Shown here in pieces: positions 44,821 to 52,180 of a DNA stretch of 64,000 nt. The DNA lies in NCBI GenBank assembly GCA_016719635.1, contig JADJYT010000012.1, positions 16,405-80,404 of the forward strand, read 5' to 3'. Below the pieces are notes generated by a model that worked only from the letters and a program-made list of their open reading frames with translations, searched no databases and was not told where the DNA came from. The number at the start of each line of letters is the position of its first letter. The first letter of the stretch is position 1. The stretch comes from Sphingobacteriales bacterium. Its GTDB lineage: Bacteria > Bacteroidota > Bacteroidia > Chitinophagales > JADIYW01. A program made the position numbers and the translations under genes.

Positions 44821-44841
44821 GTGCCACGATAATCGTGGCAC
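44821..44841. other. Perfect hairpin immediately after enolase
   Basis: GTGCCACGA-TAA-TCGTGGCAC is a perfect 9-bp stem starting 5 bases beyond the eno stop on the minus strand. No T-run follows, so it could attenuate readthrough or protect the mRNA end rather than terminate. Confidence 0.5.
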
Positions 44842-44845
44842 AAGA

Positions 44846-46129
44846 TTAAAAGAATCGATATCCTTTGCCCGGATAAACTGCCTCCGGGCCCAACTCTTCC
44901 TCGATGCGCAGCAACTGGTTGTATTTTGCCATACGGTCGCTGCGCGATGCGGAACCGGTCTTGATTTGTCCGCAGTTCAGCGCCACCGCCAGATCCGCAA
45001 TCGTACTGTCTTCGGTTTCTCCGCTTCGGTGGCTCATCACAGATGTATATCTGTTTCGGTGCGCCAACTCCACTGTGTCTATGGTTTCCGTCAGTGAACC
45101 GATCTGATTTACTTTCACCAGAATGGAGTTCGCAATATTCTTGTCAATACCTTCCTGCAAACGCTTTACATTGGTTACAAACAAATCATCCCCTACCAAC
45201 TGGCATTTGCTGCCTACAGATTCTGTCAGCAACTTCCAGCCTCTCCAGTCATCTTCCGCCAGTCCGTCTTCAATGGAAACAATCGGATATTTTTTCACCC
45301 ATTTTGCCCAGTAATCCACCATCTCTTCGGATGACAGCACCTTATTGTCTGATTTCTTGAAAACATACTTTTTCTTCTTTGCATCGTAGAATTCTGAAGC
45401 TGCCGCATCCATCGCGATTTTCACCTGGTCGCCGGGTTTGTAGCCCGCGCTTTCAATCGCTTTCAACACCGTCTCTATCGCCTCTTCGTTCGATTTTATT
45501 TCAGGCGCAAAGCCGCCTTCATCACCTACATTGGTGGAGTAGCCTTTCGCTTTCAGTACTTTTTTCAGGTTTTGGAAAATCTCCACGCCCATTCTCAAGC
45601 CATCGGAGAAGGTAGTCGCCCCTACCGGCACCACCATGAATTCCTGGAAGTCAATTTTATTATCGGCATGTGCGCCGCCGTTCAGGATGTTCATCAACGG
45701 AATCGGCAAGGTACGCGCATTCGTTCCGCCGATGTAGCGGTACAAGGGCAAACCTGCCACCTGTGCGCCCGCTTTCGCTGCCGCCAAAGACACCGCCAAA
45801 ATCGCATTCGCGCCCAGTTTCTTTTTATTTTCGGTTCCGTCCAGTTCTATCAGGATGGAATCTATCTCCCGCTGGTTCAGTACGTTCTCTCCTACCAACG
45901 CTTCCGCAATAAAGGTATTCACATTCGATACCGCTTTCAGTACGCCTTTTCCCATATAGGCTTTGCCGCCATCGCGCAACTCCACCGCTTCGTGTGTACC
46001 GGTGGATGCTCCCGAGGGAACGGCTGCACGGCCAACAATGCCGCTTTCGGTGATGACATCTGCTTCTACGGTTGGATTGCCTCGGGAATCCAGGATTTGT
46101 CGGGCATGAACGGAAATAATGTGACTCAT
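44846..46129 (-). CDS. eno: Enolase
   Basis: Glycolytic enzyme converting 2-phosphoglycerate to phosphoenolpyruvate. 427 aa, full length. The N-terminus is ARQILDSRGNPTVEADV, the catalytic and Mg regions include SIEDGLAEDDW and LVGDDLFVTN, and the signature is LVKVNQIGSLTETID. The MSHRSGETED block is also present. Codon use looks like a highly expressed gene. The FtsB-like gene is downstream. Confidence 0.98.
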   Translation of the reverse strand: MSHIISVHARQILDSRGNPTVEADVITESGIVGRAAVPSGASTGTHEAVELRDGGKAYMGKGVLKAVSNVNTFIAEALVGENVLNQREIDSILIELDGTENKKKLGANAILAVSLAAAKAGAQVAGLPLYRYIGGTNARTLPIPLMNILNGGAHADNKIDFQEFMVVPVGATTFSDGLRMGVEIFQNLKKVLKAKGYSTNVGDEGGFAPEIKSNEEAIETVLKAIESAGYKPGDQVKIAMDAAASEFYDAKKKKYVFKKSDNKVLSSEEMVDYWAKWVKKYPIVSIEDGLAEDDWRGWKLLTESVGSKCQLVGDDLFVTNVKRLQEGIDKNIANSILVKVNQIGSLTETIDTVELAHRNRYTSVMSHRSGETEDSTIADLAVALNCGQIKTGSASRSDRMAKYNQLLRIEEELGPEAVYPGKGYRFF

Positions 46130-46180
46130 TGTTTAGTATTAAGTTGTAAGTAATAATAAGTAATAAGTAGTAAGTCTTTG

Positions 46181-46936
46181 CTATTTTATCTTACCAATGT
46201 ACAAATTCGTATCGTAGGCAAATGTAACAATTCCGTTTTGTTCGTAAGCGTTAAAAAGATGAACGATAGCATTTCTTAACTGTGGAAAATTCGGATGGCA
46301 TTGATTCGGCATGTACGAAGAGGAAATGATACGGCCTATCAGGCCTTCCAGGTTGAAGTGCTGCTCATAATTAAGAATGAATTTTTTAAAGGTATTCGGT
46401 GCATAAAAATCGCTGATGATATCCTGCGTGATATTGCGGTGCGAGATTTCATTATAGTCGATGGCAAAATCCTGAATCAGCTGTTCGTAATCCTGCTGGA
46501 AAGGTTCAGATGCCTTGCGGTCGTTCCAGATCAGACACAGATGCGCTCCTTTGGCGGCAATGCGCTGAAATTCCGTCTTGGTTTTTGCCCTGTCGAACCA
46601 GTGGAACGCCTGCGCGCATACAATCAGGTCGATGGAATCCGCTTTCAGGCTGGTAGCTTCCGAACTGCCGTGTATGCTGATGAAGTGGTCGTATTCCGCC
46701 AGCAGGGCTTCCGCCGCTTTGCGCATCGGCTCGTTGGGCTCCACGCCGTACACGGTATTGCCGTGCTCCAGAAACAGCTTTGCCGACAAGCCCGTGCCGC
46801 TGCCGATATCCGCCACCACATCGCTGGGCATCAGACCGATTTCGAGTTGCAGGGTGGCGATGATTTCTTCCGGATAGCCCGGCCGGTATTTGATGTAGTT
46901 TTCTACACGGTCGGAAAAGCGGTGTTTGAAGTCCAT
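46181..46936 (-). CDS. Class I SAM-dependent methyltransferase
   Basis: A 251-aa methyltransferase with motif I VVADIGSGTGLSAKLFLE and the following acidic strand VYGVEPNEPM. The post-motif segment DLIVCAQAFHWFD is typical of Methyltransf_11-type enzymes. The substrate is unknown. Its first codons lie within a 37-bp sequence (46928-46964) repeated at 47744-47780 on the other side of a toxin-antitoxin pair. Confidence 0.88.
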   Translation of the reverse strand: MDFKHRFSDRVENYIKYRPGYPEEIIATLQLEIGLMPSDVVADIGSGTGLSAKLFLEHGNTVYGVEPNEPMRKAAEALLAEYDHFISIHGSSEATSLKADSIDLIVCAQAFHWFDRAKTKTEFQRIAAKGAHLCLIWNDRKASEPFQQDYEQLIQDFAIDYNEISHRNITQDIISDFYAPNTFKKFILNYEQHFNLEGLIGRIISSSYMPNQCHPNFPQLRNAIVHLFNAYEQNGIVTFAYDTNLYIGKIK

Positions 46937-46964
46937 GCCTTAAATTTATTAAATATTTGGATAG
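46928..46964. repeat. 37-bp direct repeat, left copy, bounding the toxin-antitoxin unit
   Basis: GAAGTCCATGCC followed by TTAAATTTATTAAATATTTG and GATAG. It is identical to 47744-47780 except for one base. The left copy includes the start codon of the methyltransferase gene. The two copies are 816 bases apart. Confidence 0.8.
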
Positions 46965-47000
46965 TTAAGTGTTACGAATAATTTTATTTTAACAGAAAAC

Positions 47001-47031
47001 TTGACCGTTATACCAAGAGTTGGTATCTTTA
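47001..47031 (+). promoter_or_regulatory. Promoter and palindromic operator of the toxin-antitoxin pair
   Basis: TTG (47001-47003), 20 bases, then TATCTTTA (47024-47031) resembles the Bacteroidota promoter. Between them is the perfect palindrome ATACCAA-gag-TTGGTAT (47010-47026). It overlaps the -7 element, as expected for a ParD-type autorepressor site. Confidence 0.6.
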
Positions 47032-47046
47032 TATAAATTTTCAATC

Positions 47047-47295
47047 ATGGGAAAAAACACCTCTATCTTATTAGGCGATTATTACGAGAAATTTGTACAT
47101 GAAAAGATTGCCGATGGCAAATATACTTCTGTGAGTGAAGTCATCAGAGAAGCACTTCGACTTTTTGAACACGAAGAAAACAAGGCAAAAAGCTTGGTAA
47201 ACGAGTTGAAAATGGGAGAAAAAAGTAAGCTGGTTAAAAATTTTGACCACAAAGCAAACCTCAAAAAATTGCATGCAAAACATTTGTCCAAATGA
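47047..47295 (+). CDS. ParD-like antitoxin (ribbon-helix-helix)
   Basis: An 82-aa protein beginning MGKNTSILLGDYYEKFV. It has the ParD/CopG-type ribbon-helix-helix pattern and the conserved SVSEVIREALRLFEHEE helix. A charged C-terminal tail would wrap the toxin. The ATG at 47047 is preferred over an in-frame TTG at 47020 that lies inside the operator. The stop overlaps the toxin start by 4 bases. In the family the antitoxin binds the palindromic operator and represses the pair. Confidence 0.88.
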   Translation: MGKNTSILLGDYYEKFVHEKIADGKYTSVSEVIREALRLFEHEENKAKSLVNELKMGEKSKLVKNFDHKANLKKLHAKHLSK

Positions 47296-47591
47296 AAATT
47301 GCAATAAGCGAGCAAGCGTTAAGTGATATAGAAAACATCTGGCTTTACACCGTAGAAAACTGGTCAGCAGAACAGGCAGACAGATATTACGATTTAATCT
47401 TTGAAGAAATTGAGTTTATCAGTAAAAATTTCAATGCAGGAAAATCCATTGAATATACCAGAAAAGGGTATCGGTATTCCAAAGTAAAATCACATCTGAT
47501 ATTTTACAGAAAATCCACCTCTAACGAAATAGAAATCATCAGAGTATTGCATCAGAACATGGATATTGAAAACAGGCTGAATGATAAATAA
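47292..47591 (+). CDS. ParE/RelE superfamily toxin
   Basis: A 99-aa toxin with the ParE pattern: MKIAISEQALSDIENIWLYT at the start, WSAEQADRYYDLIFEEIEFI in the central helices and a C-terminal strand region SHLIFYRKSTSNEIEIIRVLH. ParE toxins poison DNA gyrase and RelE toxins cleave mRNA; the sequence looks closer to ParE. It overlaps the antitoxin by 4 bases and appears intact. Confidence 0.9.
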   Translation: MKIAISEQALSDIENIWLYTVENWSAEQADRYYDLIFEEIEFISKNFNAGKSIEYTRKGYRYSKVKSHLIFYRKSTSNEIEIIRVLHQNMDIENRLNDK

Positions 47592-47642
47592 CGGGTGTGT
47601 TACACCATTCCCCGCGGGACATAACGGGGTGGCCCCCGGCTC

Positions 47643-47743
47643 TGTTGGTGTTCTTCACCAACAAACTACCATACCGTAATAAATGTTGTTGGTGACGCTT
47701 CCTGCGATGTAGCTATGCCAGGCTAAACACCAACAACGGCGAA
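47643..47743. repeat. Repeat block with CACCAACA inverted repeats, copy 1
   Basis: TGTTGGTG-ttctt-CACCAACA (47643-47663) is a perfect 8-bp hairpin. From 47666 to 47743 the sequence (ACTACCATACCGTA ... GGTGACGCTTCCTGCG ... GTAGCTATGCCAGGCTAAAC ... GGCGAA) is shared with 48518-48587. TTGTTGGTG (47686-47694) and CACCAACAA (47729-47737) form a second stem. Confidence 0.7.
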
Positions 47744-47780
47744 GAAGTCCATGCTTTAAATTTATTAAATATTTGGATAG
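47744..47780. repeat. 37-bp direct repeat, right copy
   Basis: It matches 46928-46964 at 36 of 37 positions. It directly follows the repeat block at 47643-47743, so the duplicated flank marks the far end of the toxin-antitoxin unit. Confidence 0.8.
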
Positions 47781-47810
47781 CGCAGGCTATCTTATGCCGG
47801 ATTTTGGAGA

Positions 47811-47842
47811 TTTGGATGTCTAATACATAAAAAGTATATTTG
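47811..47842 (+). promoter_or_regulatory. Strong promoter match for the membrane-protein gene
   Basis: TTTG (47811-47814), a 20-base spacer and TATATTTG (47835-47842) match the Bacteroidota consensus almost perfectly. It predicts a transcript start near 47849. Confidence 0.6.
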
Positions 47843-47879
47843 ACAAATGACAAAAGTAAAAAAGTTAGCGACTAAAATT

Positions 47880-48389
47880 ATGATTTACACACCAAAACTC
47901 AACTTGATTATTCCATTATTAAGAAGCATTTTCCTGGTTTTATTAATTGGATGCATTATAATAATATATGCCCCTATAAAAAAAACGATTGAAAACAAAG
48001 ACATCGGAGCATTTTTTTACATAGGATTCTTCTTAATCTCTTTTATTATATTGTCATGGCAAATGATTAAAGGTATTTTAACGGAAGCATTAATAGTTTC
48101 ATTTACACCTAACGAAATCGTAATAAGGAATATTGCAACATTCAATAAAGAGGTCATTGAAAGAGAACAATTAAAAGGAATTTATGGTTGCAAAAAACAA
48201 TTTGCCAAAGGTTCTTTTGATTCAATAATTATTGAAAGCAAAAACAGAAAGAGAATAGAACTAATAGAATTTAATTATTTTGCTTTCAAAAGCATTATTT
48301 CTGAAATTGAAAAACTTGGTTATAAAAAAACTGGAACTATATTCCGTAACACATCACTTTTTAAGAATACGGAATATACTATTGAATAA
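47880..48389 (+). CDS. Small membrane protein, PH-like, unknown function
   Basis: A 169-aa protein with two hydrophobic segments (about residues 12-32 and 48-68) followed by a soluble beta-rich domain (LIVSFTPNEIVIRNIATF, IYGCKKQFAKGSFDSIIIE). This arrangement resembles bacterial PH-domain/YcxB-like proteins. An ATG at 47847 exists, but the promoter at 47811-47842 would start the transcript beyond it, so 47880 is preferred. It is AT-rich and lies in a repeat-rich hotspot. Function unknown. Confidence 0.68.
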   Translation: MIYTPKLNLIIPLLRSIFLVLLIGCIIIIYAPIKKTIENKDIGAFFYIGFFLISFIILSWQMIKGILTEALIVSFTPNEIVIRNIATFNKEVIEREQLKGIYGCKKQFAKGSFDSIIIESKNRKRIELIEFNYFAFKSIISEIEKLGYKKTGTIFRNTSLFKNTEYTIE

Positions 48390-48435
48390 ATTGCCCTCGC
48401 CTTTTGGTTTGCAACCAACAAACCAAAAGCGGGTA

Positions 48436-48507
48436 CTGTCATTCCCGCGGAAGCGGGAATCTCATTTTTAGTCTGTCAGGAGATTCCCTTTTACAAGGGA
48501 ATGACAG
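48436..48507. repeat. Palindromic intergenic repeat (CATTCCC...GGGAATG)
   Basis: CTGTCATTCCC at the left end and GGGAATGACAG at the right end are inverted copies. Inside are the smaller stems CCCGC-ggaa-GCGGG and GAATCTC/GAGATTC. Elements with CATTCCCGCG-type ends are widely dispersed in bacterial genomes. Confidence 0.65.
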
Positions 48508-48517
48508 TAAAACCATA

Positions 48518-48587
48518 CTACCATACCGTAGGTGGTGACGCTTCCTGCGCTTGTAGCTATGCCAGGCTAAACACCAACAACGGCGAA
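48518..48587. repeat. Repeat block with CACCAACA, copy 2
   Basis: It shares ACTACCATACCGTA, GGTGACGCTTCCTGCG and GTAGCTATGCCAGGCTAAAC with 47666-47743, ending at GGCGAA, with a shorter spacer after the first block. Confidence 0.7.
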
Positions 48588-48706
48588 TGTTCAATCTGTG
48601 GAACCTTGTCAGCATGCCATTTACAGCAGGCATGAACAAAATTAGCACAGGGCATCATCGCGCATCATTTCCCGTATTTTTTGACCTTTTCTTGACACAG
48701 GACAAG

Positions 48707-48736
48707 TTGATTTCTTTCATTTTCTCCGTATTTTTG
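48707..48736 (+). promoter_or_regulatory. Promoter of the acyl-CoA dehydrogenase gene
   Basis: TTG (48707-48709), a 19-base spacer and TATTTTTG (48729-48736) fit the Bacteroidota consensus. The -7 element ends 16 bases before the ATG at 48753. Confidence 0.55.
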
Positions 48737-48752
48737 AACAAACAATCGTACT

Positions 48753-49961
48753 ATGTTTTCCAATATCAAACTAAAAAGAGATATCTATTCATCGGAAGAG
48801 CATCTGATGCTGCAGAAGATGTGCCAGCAGTTCATCGAAAAGGAAATCACCCCATACCATGCACAATGGGAAGAGGATGGTCAGGTAAGCCGTGAAGTAT
48901 GGCTGAAAGCCGGCGAAACGGGTCTGCTTTGCCTGGATGTGCCTAGTGAATACGGCGGTGCCGGACTGGATTTTTCTTTCTGCGCACTGATTACCGAAGA
49001 GATTTCCAAGGCGGGTTATACCGGTCCGGGTTTCTTCCTGCACTCCGATATCGTAGCGCCCTATATCATTGATTACGGAACAGAAGCGCAAAAACAGCAA
49101 TGGCTGCCGAAGATGGTGAGCGGCGAAGTGATTACCGCTATCGGTATGACGGAGCCGGGTTGCGGAAGCGACTTGCAGGCCTTGAAATCAAACGCGGTGG
49201 ATATGGGCGACCATTATGTGCTGAACGGACAAAAGACATTCATCACCAACGGATACATGAGCGACATGGCGATTATCGCCGCACGCACCATAGTCGATGG
49301 CAAAGACAATGGTATTTCCCTGTTCTTTGTAGAATCTACCCGCACTGGTTATTCAAAAGGAAAACCGTTTAAGAAAGTGGGCATGAAAGCGCAGGATACC
49401 TGCGAACTGTTCTTCGACAACGTGCAGATTCCGAAAGAGAATCTGCTGGGCGAAGTAGGCAAAGGATTCATCTACATGATGCAGAAACTGGGCCGCGAGC
49501 GATTGTCTGTGGCATTGATGTCCACCGGCGGTGCGGAAGGTGCACTGGAAAACACCATCGCCTATACGACTTCCAGAACGGCGTTCAAACAACCTATTGC
49601 AGGTTTCCAGAATACACAATTCAAACTGGCGGAGATGGCAGCCTTGTTGCAGATACACCAGACCTTTGTGGACAGATGTGTGGAGTTGTATGTGAAAGGC
49701 GAATTGTCTGCGGAGACGGCTTCCATGGCGAAGTTCTCCTGCACCGATGCACACCAGAAAATTGTGGATGAGTGCATGCAGCTGCACGGTGGCTACGGCT
49801 ACATGTGGGAATATTATATCGGTCGCGCCTATGCGGACAACCGTGTGGCGCGTATTTATGCAGGCACCAACGAAATCATGAAACTGCTGATTGCCCGCGG
49901 CCTGCTGAGAGAATTGCACGAACAGCAAAAGAGAAAGAAAGCGGAAGCGGTGGCAAATTAA
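48753..49961 (+). CDS. Acyl-CoA dehydrogenase
   Basis: FAD enzyme of fatty-acid or amino-acid beta-oxidation. 402 aa. It has the substrate/FAD block ITAIGMTEPGCGSDL, the middle beta-domain with GQKTFITNGYMSD, and the C-terminal helical domain with MQLHGGYGYMWEY. The catalytic region near the end is RIYAGTNEIMKLLIARGL, with the Glu at the usual position. The chain-length class cannot be set from sequence. It is a single gene, followed by a dispersed repeat. Confidence 0.95.
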   Translation: MFSNIKLKRDIYSSEEHLMLQKMCQQFIEKEITPYHAQWEEDGQVSREVWLKAGETGLLCLDVPSEYGGAGLDFSFCALITEEISKAGYTGPGFFLHSDIVAPYIIDYGTEAQKQQWLPKMVSGEVITAIGMTEPGCGSDLQALKSNAVDMGDHYVLNGQKTFITNGYMSDMAIIAARTIVDGKDNGISLFFVESTRTGYSKGKPFKKVGMKAQDTCELFFDNVQIPKENLLGEVGKGFIYMMQKLGRERLSVALMSTGGAEGALENTIAYTTSRTAFKQPIAGFQNTQFKLAEMAALLQIHQTFVDRCVELYVKGELSAETASMAKFSCTDAHQKIVDECMQLHGGYGYMWEYYIGRAYADNRVARIYAGTNEIMKLLIARGLLRELHEQQKRKKAEAVAN

Positions 49962-49973
49962 TTTTTGTCTGAA

Positions 49974-50038
49974 CGTCATTGCGAACAAAGTGAAGCAATC
50001 TATATCAGTAACAGATTGCTTCGTGCCTCGCAATGACG
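49974..50038. repeat. Dispersed palindromic repeat (CGTCATTGCGA...TCGCAATGACG), full copy
   Basis: CGTCATTGCGA and TCGCAATGACG form outer arms, GAAGCAATCT and AGATTGCTTC inner arms, around an 11-base loop. It lies between the convergent acyl-CoA dehydrogenase and FadL-like genes, where it could also act as a stem-loop terminator. Related copies are at 36459 and 54515. Confidence 0.7.
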
Positions 50039-50053
50039 TAAATATAGCTTTCT

Positions 50054-51592
50054 TTACAACGGCTTTATCTTCATCAATCGGTCTGTCTTGTTGAATTTAT
50101 AGGTATATCCCATCACAAAATTGATGGAGTTTATTTTCGGTATCACGGTATTTTGCCTTTCACCCAGCAGTAAATTGGCAGCAGTAGGTTCTGTGATATT
50201 GACGGCCTGCAAGGTTCTCTTCGTCAATCCGTTTCCATAGTCAATACCAAAACTGAACTTATCCGATTTTCTGTCTATGCTTGCGCCGAGAGAATAATGC
50301 ATATATTTCCAGCTGTTCGGATTAAAAGCATCCGACGTTCCTTTCTGTAATTTTTGCAAACGGTACACTACGTCATGGTTGTTAAAATCGGTTCTGAAGC
50401 CCGCCAGTAAGCTCCACAGGCGCGGTTTGTCTTCACTTTTGACTTTCGGTTTGAACTTATATTCAAAGCCTACTGCCACATTTACAATATTCTCATTTGA
50501 ATGTTTGACCGTCATGTAATTATCTACATAAATGGGATTATTATTCTGAACCGGCAACACCAGCGTCTGTGAATTATCCTTTATCATGTTGTATTCTTTT
50601 ATCCTGACAAAATATTCCACGGTGGATGATATCTTGATTTTCTTATTTTCCACTTCAAAACCAAGGGCGATAGATGCCGGGTCCTTGAATTGTGTCGGAA
50701 CATTGTTGTTCGAATTATTGATCACCGTGGAAAGGGAAGTCAGGGAATCCGTCGGAAGGAATTCCAGTTCGGTGATATTGTTCAATTCCAGCGACTGATA
50801 CACCTTGCTTTTGCTGAAAATCTTGAAGGATGGCATGGTGGCCGTCAACCCAAAACGATAAAACAGGTTTTCATTTCTGGAGGATTGATTCTCATAGGCG
50901 ATGCCCACCTTTTCCACCGCACCCACATTATTGATGGAGAAGTTCAGGTTCGTATTGTTGGAAGACACGAAATAGGTATTGCCGCTTTTATTGGCACTGA
51001 TGATATTATAGTTTTGGCGGTACTGAAGGTTGATATAGGTAAAAAACTGCGAATAGCCGATGGACCAGTTGTCATTTATCCTGTATGCGAATGCACCTCC
51101 GAGCCAGTTCGAGGTACAGTTAAAATCATACTCCACCCGGGCGTCATAAAATTCATTCCCGGGCAACGTAAGAAATACATCATACGCCATTGTTTTGTTC
51201 TGTTCAACATGCAGAGAACTTCTGTATCGCACCAGCGAGCCGTACACCATCTTGAATTTCGGCTGTTTCTTAATGATTAAGGAACCCGCCGCAATTTGCG
51301 GATACAGCATCAGTTTTGTTGATTTCAAATCAAGATCGGTACCCGCCGCATTTTCCAGTTTAACGACATCAATACCGTAGACATTGGCACTTACACTAAT
51401 TTTGGGAGTCTCCATAAACCCTAAACGCGCCGGATTGTAGTACATCGCACTGTTATCGCCGGAGCCTGCCGTCATGGCACCACCGAGCAGAGTGGCTTCC
51501 GCGCCGTATTGCTGCGCCCAGTAATGGTTTTGTGCCTGCATGCTCTTTATATTCAGCAGCAATAGTAAGACAATAGCAACACGAATTCGCAT
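50054..51592 (-). CDS. Outer-membrane beta-barrel protein, OmpP1/FadL-like
   Basis: A 512-aa exported protein with a signal peptide (MRIRVAIVLLLLLNIKSMQAQ). The ATG at 51592 is preferred over an upstream start that adds a polar leader. The mature protein starts with YGAEATLLGGAMTAGSGDNSAMYYNPARLG, shown here only by its AMYYNPARLG core, the FadL/OmpP1 hallmark. Many amphipathic strands follow, ending near GYTYKFNK. The family imports hydrophobic compounds. Its position next to an acyl-CoA dehydrogenase gene fits lipid use, though they are transcribed convergently. Confidence 0.85.
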   Translation of the reverse strand: MRIRVAIVLLLLLNIKSMQAQNHYWAQQYGAEATLLGGAMTAGSGDNSAMYYNPARLGFMETPKISVSANVYGIDVVKLENAAGTDLDLKSTKLMLYPQIAAGSLIIKKQPKFKMVYGSLVRYRSSLHVEQNKTMAYDVFLTLPGNEFYDARVEYDFNCTSNWLGGAFAYRINDNWSIGYSQFFTYINLQYRQNYNIISANKSGNTYFVSSNNTNLNFSINNVGAVEKVGIAYENQSSRNENLFYRFGLTATMPSFKIFSKSKVYQSLELNNITELEFLPTDSLTSLSTVINNSNNNVPTQFKDPASIALGFEVENKKIKISSTVEYFVRIKEYNMIKDNSQTLVLPVQNNNPIYVDNYMTVKHSNENIVNVAVGFEYKFKPKVKSEDKPRLWSLLAGFRTDFNNHDVVYRLQKLQKGTSDAFNPNSWKYMHYSLGASIDRKSDKFSFGIDYGNGLTKRTLQAVNITEPTAANLLLGERQNTVIPKINSINFVMGYTYKFNKTDRLMKIKPL

Positions 51593-51857
51593 AGCGAAAT
51601 TTACAAATAAATTTTGAGAGAACAATAGGAAGAGAATTTTACTAATGGTAGTGTCCTCACCAACCGATTATGAAAATTTATAGCTGAGCCTCACGTAGTG
51701 GACTCTGCGTAAATTAAACAACGCAGAGTCCTTTTCAAGAGACTCTGCTTAGAAATAAATATACTTCAAAATATTTTAGATGATTAAATTCAATAAGACA
51801 GATACAGGATTAATTCTTGCTGATTACACTAACTACATCAGTTACACTTCGTTAAGA
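51593..51857. other. Intergenic region with an inverted repeat
   Basis: 265 bases between the FadL-like gene start and the stop of the small gene at 51858. Apart from the GGACTCTGC-type inverted repeat listed separately, it is AT-rich. No gene or strong promoter match was found. Confidence 0.55.
51700..51748. repeat. Inverted-repeat element, copy 2 (GGACTCTGC family)
   Basis: GGACTCTGCGT (51700-51710) and ACGCAGAGTCC (51721-51731) are a perfect 11-bp stem around a 10-base loop, followed by CAAGAGACTCTGC. The reverse complement aligns with copy 1 at 32714-32785, so the two are copies in opposite orientation. Confidence 0.7.
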
Positions 51858-52151
51858 TTATTTACGCTTTTTAAATTCAATTGTTACATTAGAAAATAAT
51901 TTAAAAAACTCAGATACATCAATATCAATTTTCTTTGATTTCTTAAGTGAACCATTGATATCAGTATAGTTGACTGACATATTAAATGTATTTGTTGGTT
52001 CTGAATAAAAATTAATAATGCATGATACAAATTGACTTTGCTCTATTTTAAACATAGTTTTTAAAAATGTCTCAAATGCATGATTAGATGTGTGATGATC
52101 TATAGCTAAGCTACCTGTATATTCATCTGGGCGATTTGTTGTAATACTCAT
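51858..52151 (-). CDS. Small protein of unknown function
   Basis: A 97-aa protein without a signal peptide. It has a polar N-terminus (MSITTNRPDEYTGSLAID), a helical middle and beta-like strands, and a basic C-terminus ending EFKKRK. No family is recognised. It is 29 bases downstream of the tail-fibre-like gene, and the whole group to 54074 is minus strand and AT-rich, so it may be co-transcribed. Confidence 0.6.
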   Translation of the reverse strand: MSITTNRPDEYTGSLAIDHHTSNHAFETFLKTMFKIEQSQFVSCIINFYSEPTNTFNMSVNYTDINGSLKKSKKIDIDVSEFFKLFSNVTIEFKKRK

Positions 52152-52180
52152 TTTGCTTTTAATTTAATTATCAAAGAAAA

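Larger units (their letters stand above)
48390..48752. other. Gene-free region packed with repeats
   Basis: 363 bases without a gene. They hold a perfect 11-bp hairpin (CTTTTGGTTTG at 48401-48411 with CAAACCAAAAG at 48419-48429), a palindromic element at 48436-48507, the second copy of the CACCAACA-type block at 48518-48587 and the promoter of the acyl-CoA dehydrogenase gene at the right end. Confidence 0.7.

Noticed and set aside
45572..46153. Long plus-strand frame opposite eno
   Set aside because: It is antisense to enolase and has an arginine/histidine-rich composition typical of shadow frames.
46928..48752. Insertion sequence or integrative element
   Set aside because: Direct and inverted repeats are present, but there is no transposase, integrase or tRNA target in or near the interval.
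50690..51280. Plus-strand frame of 196 codons opposite the FadL-like gene
   Set aside because: The minus-strand frame has a signal peptide and the FadL hallmark; the plus frame has neither signal nor homology.
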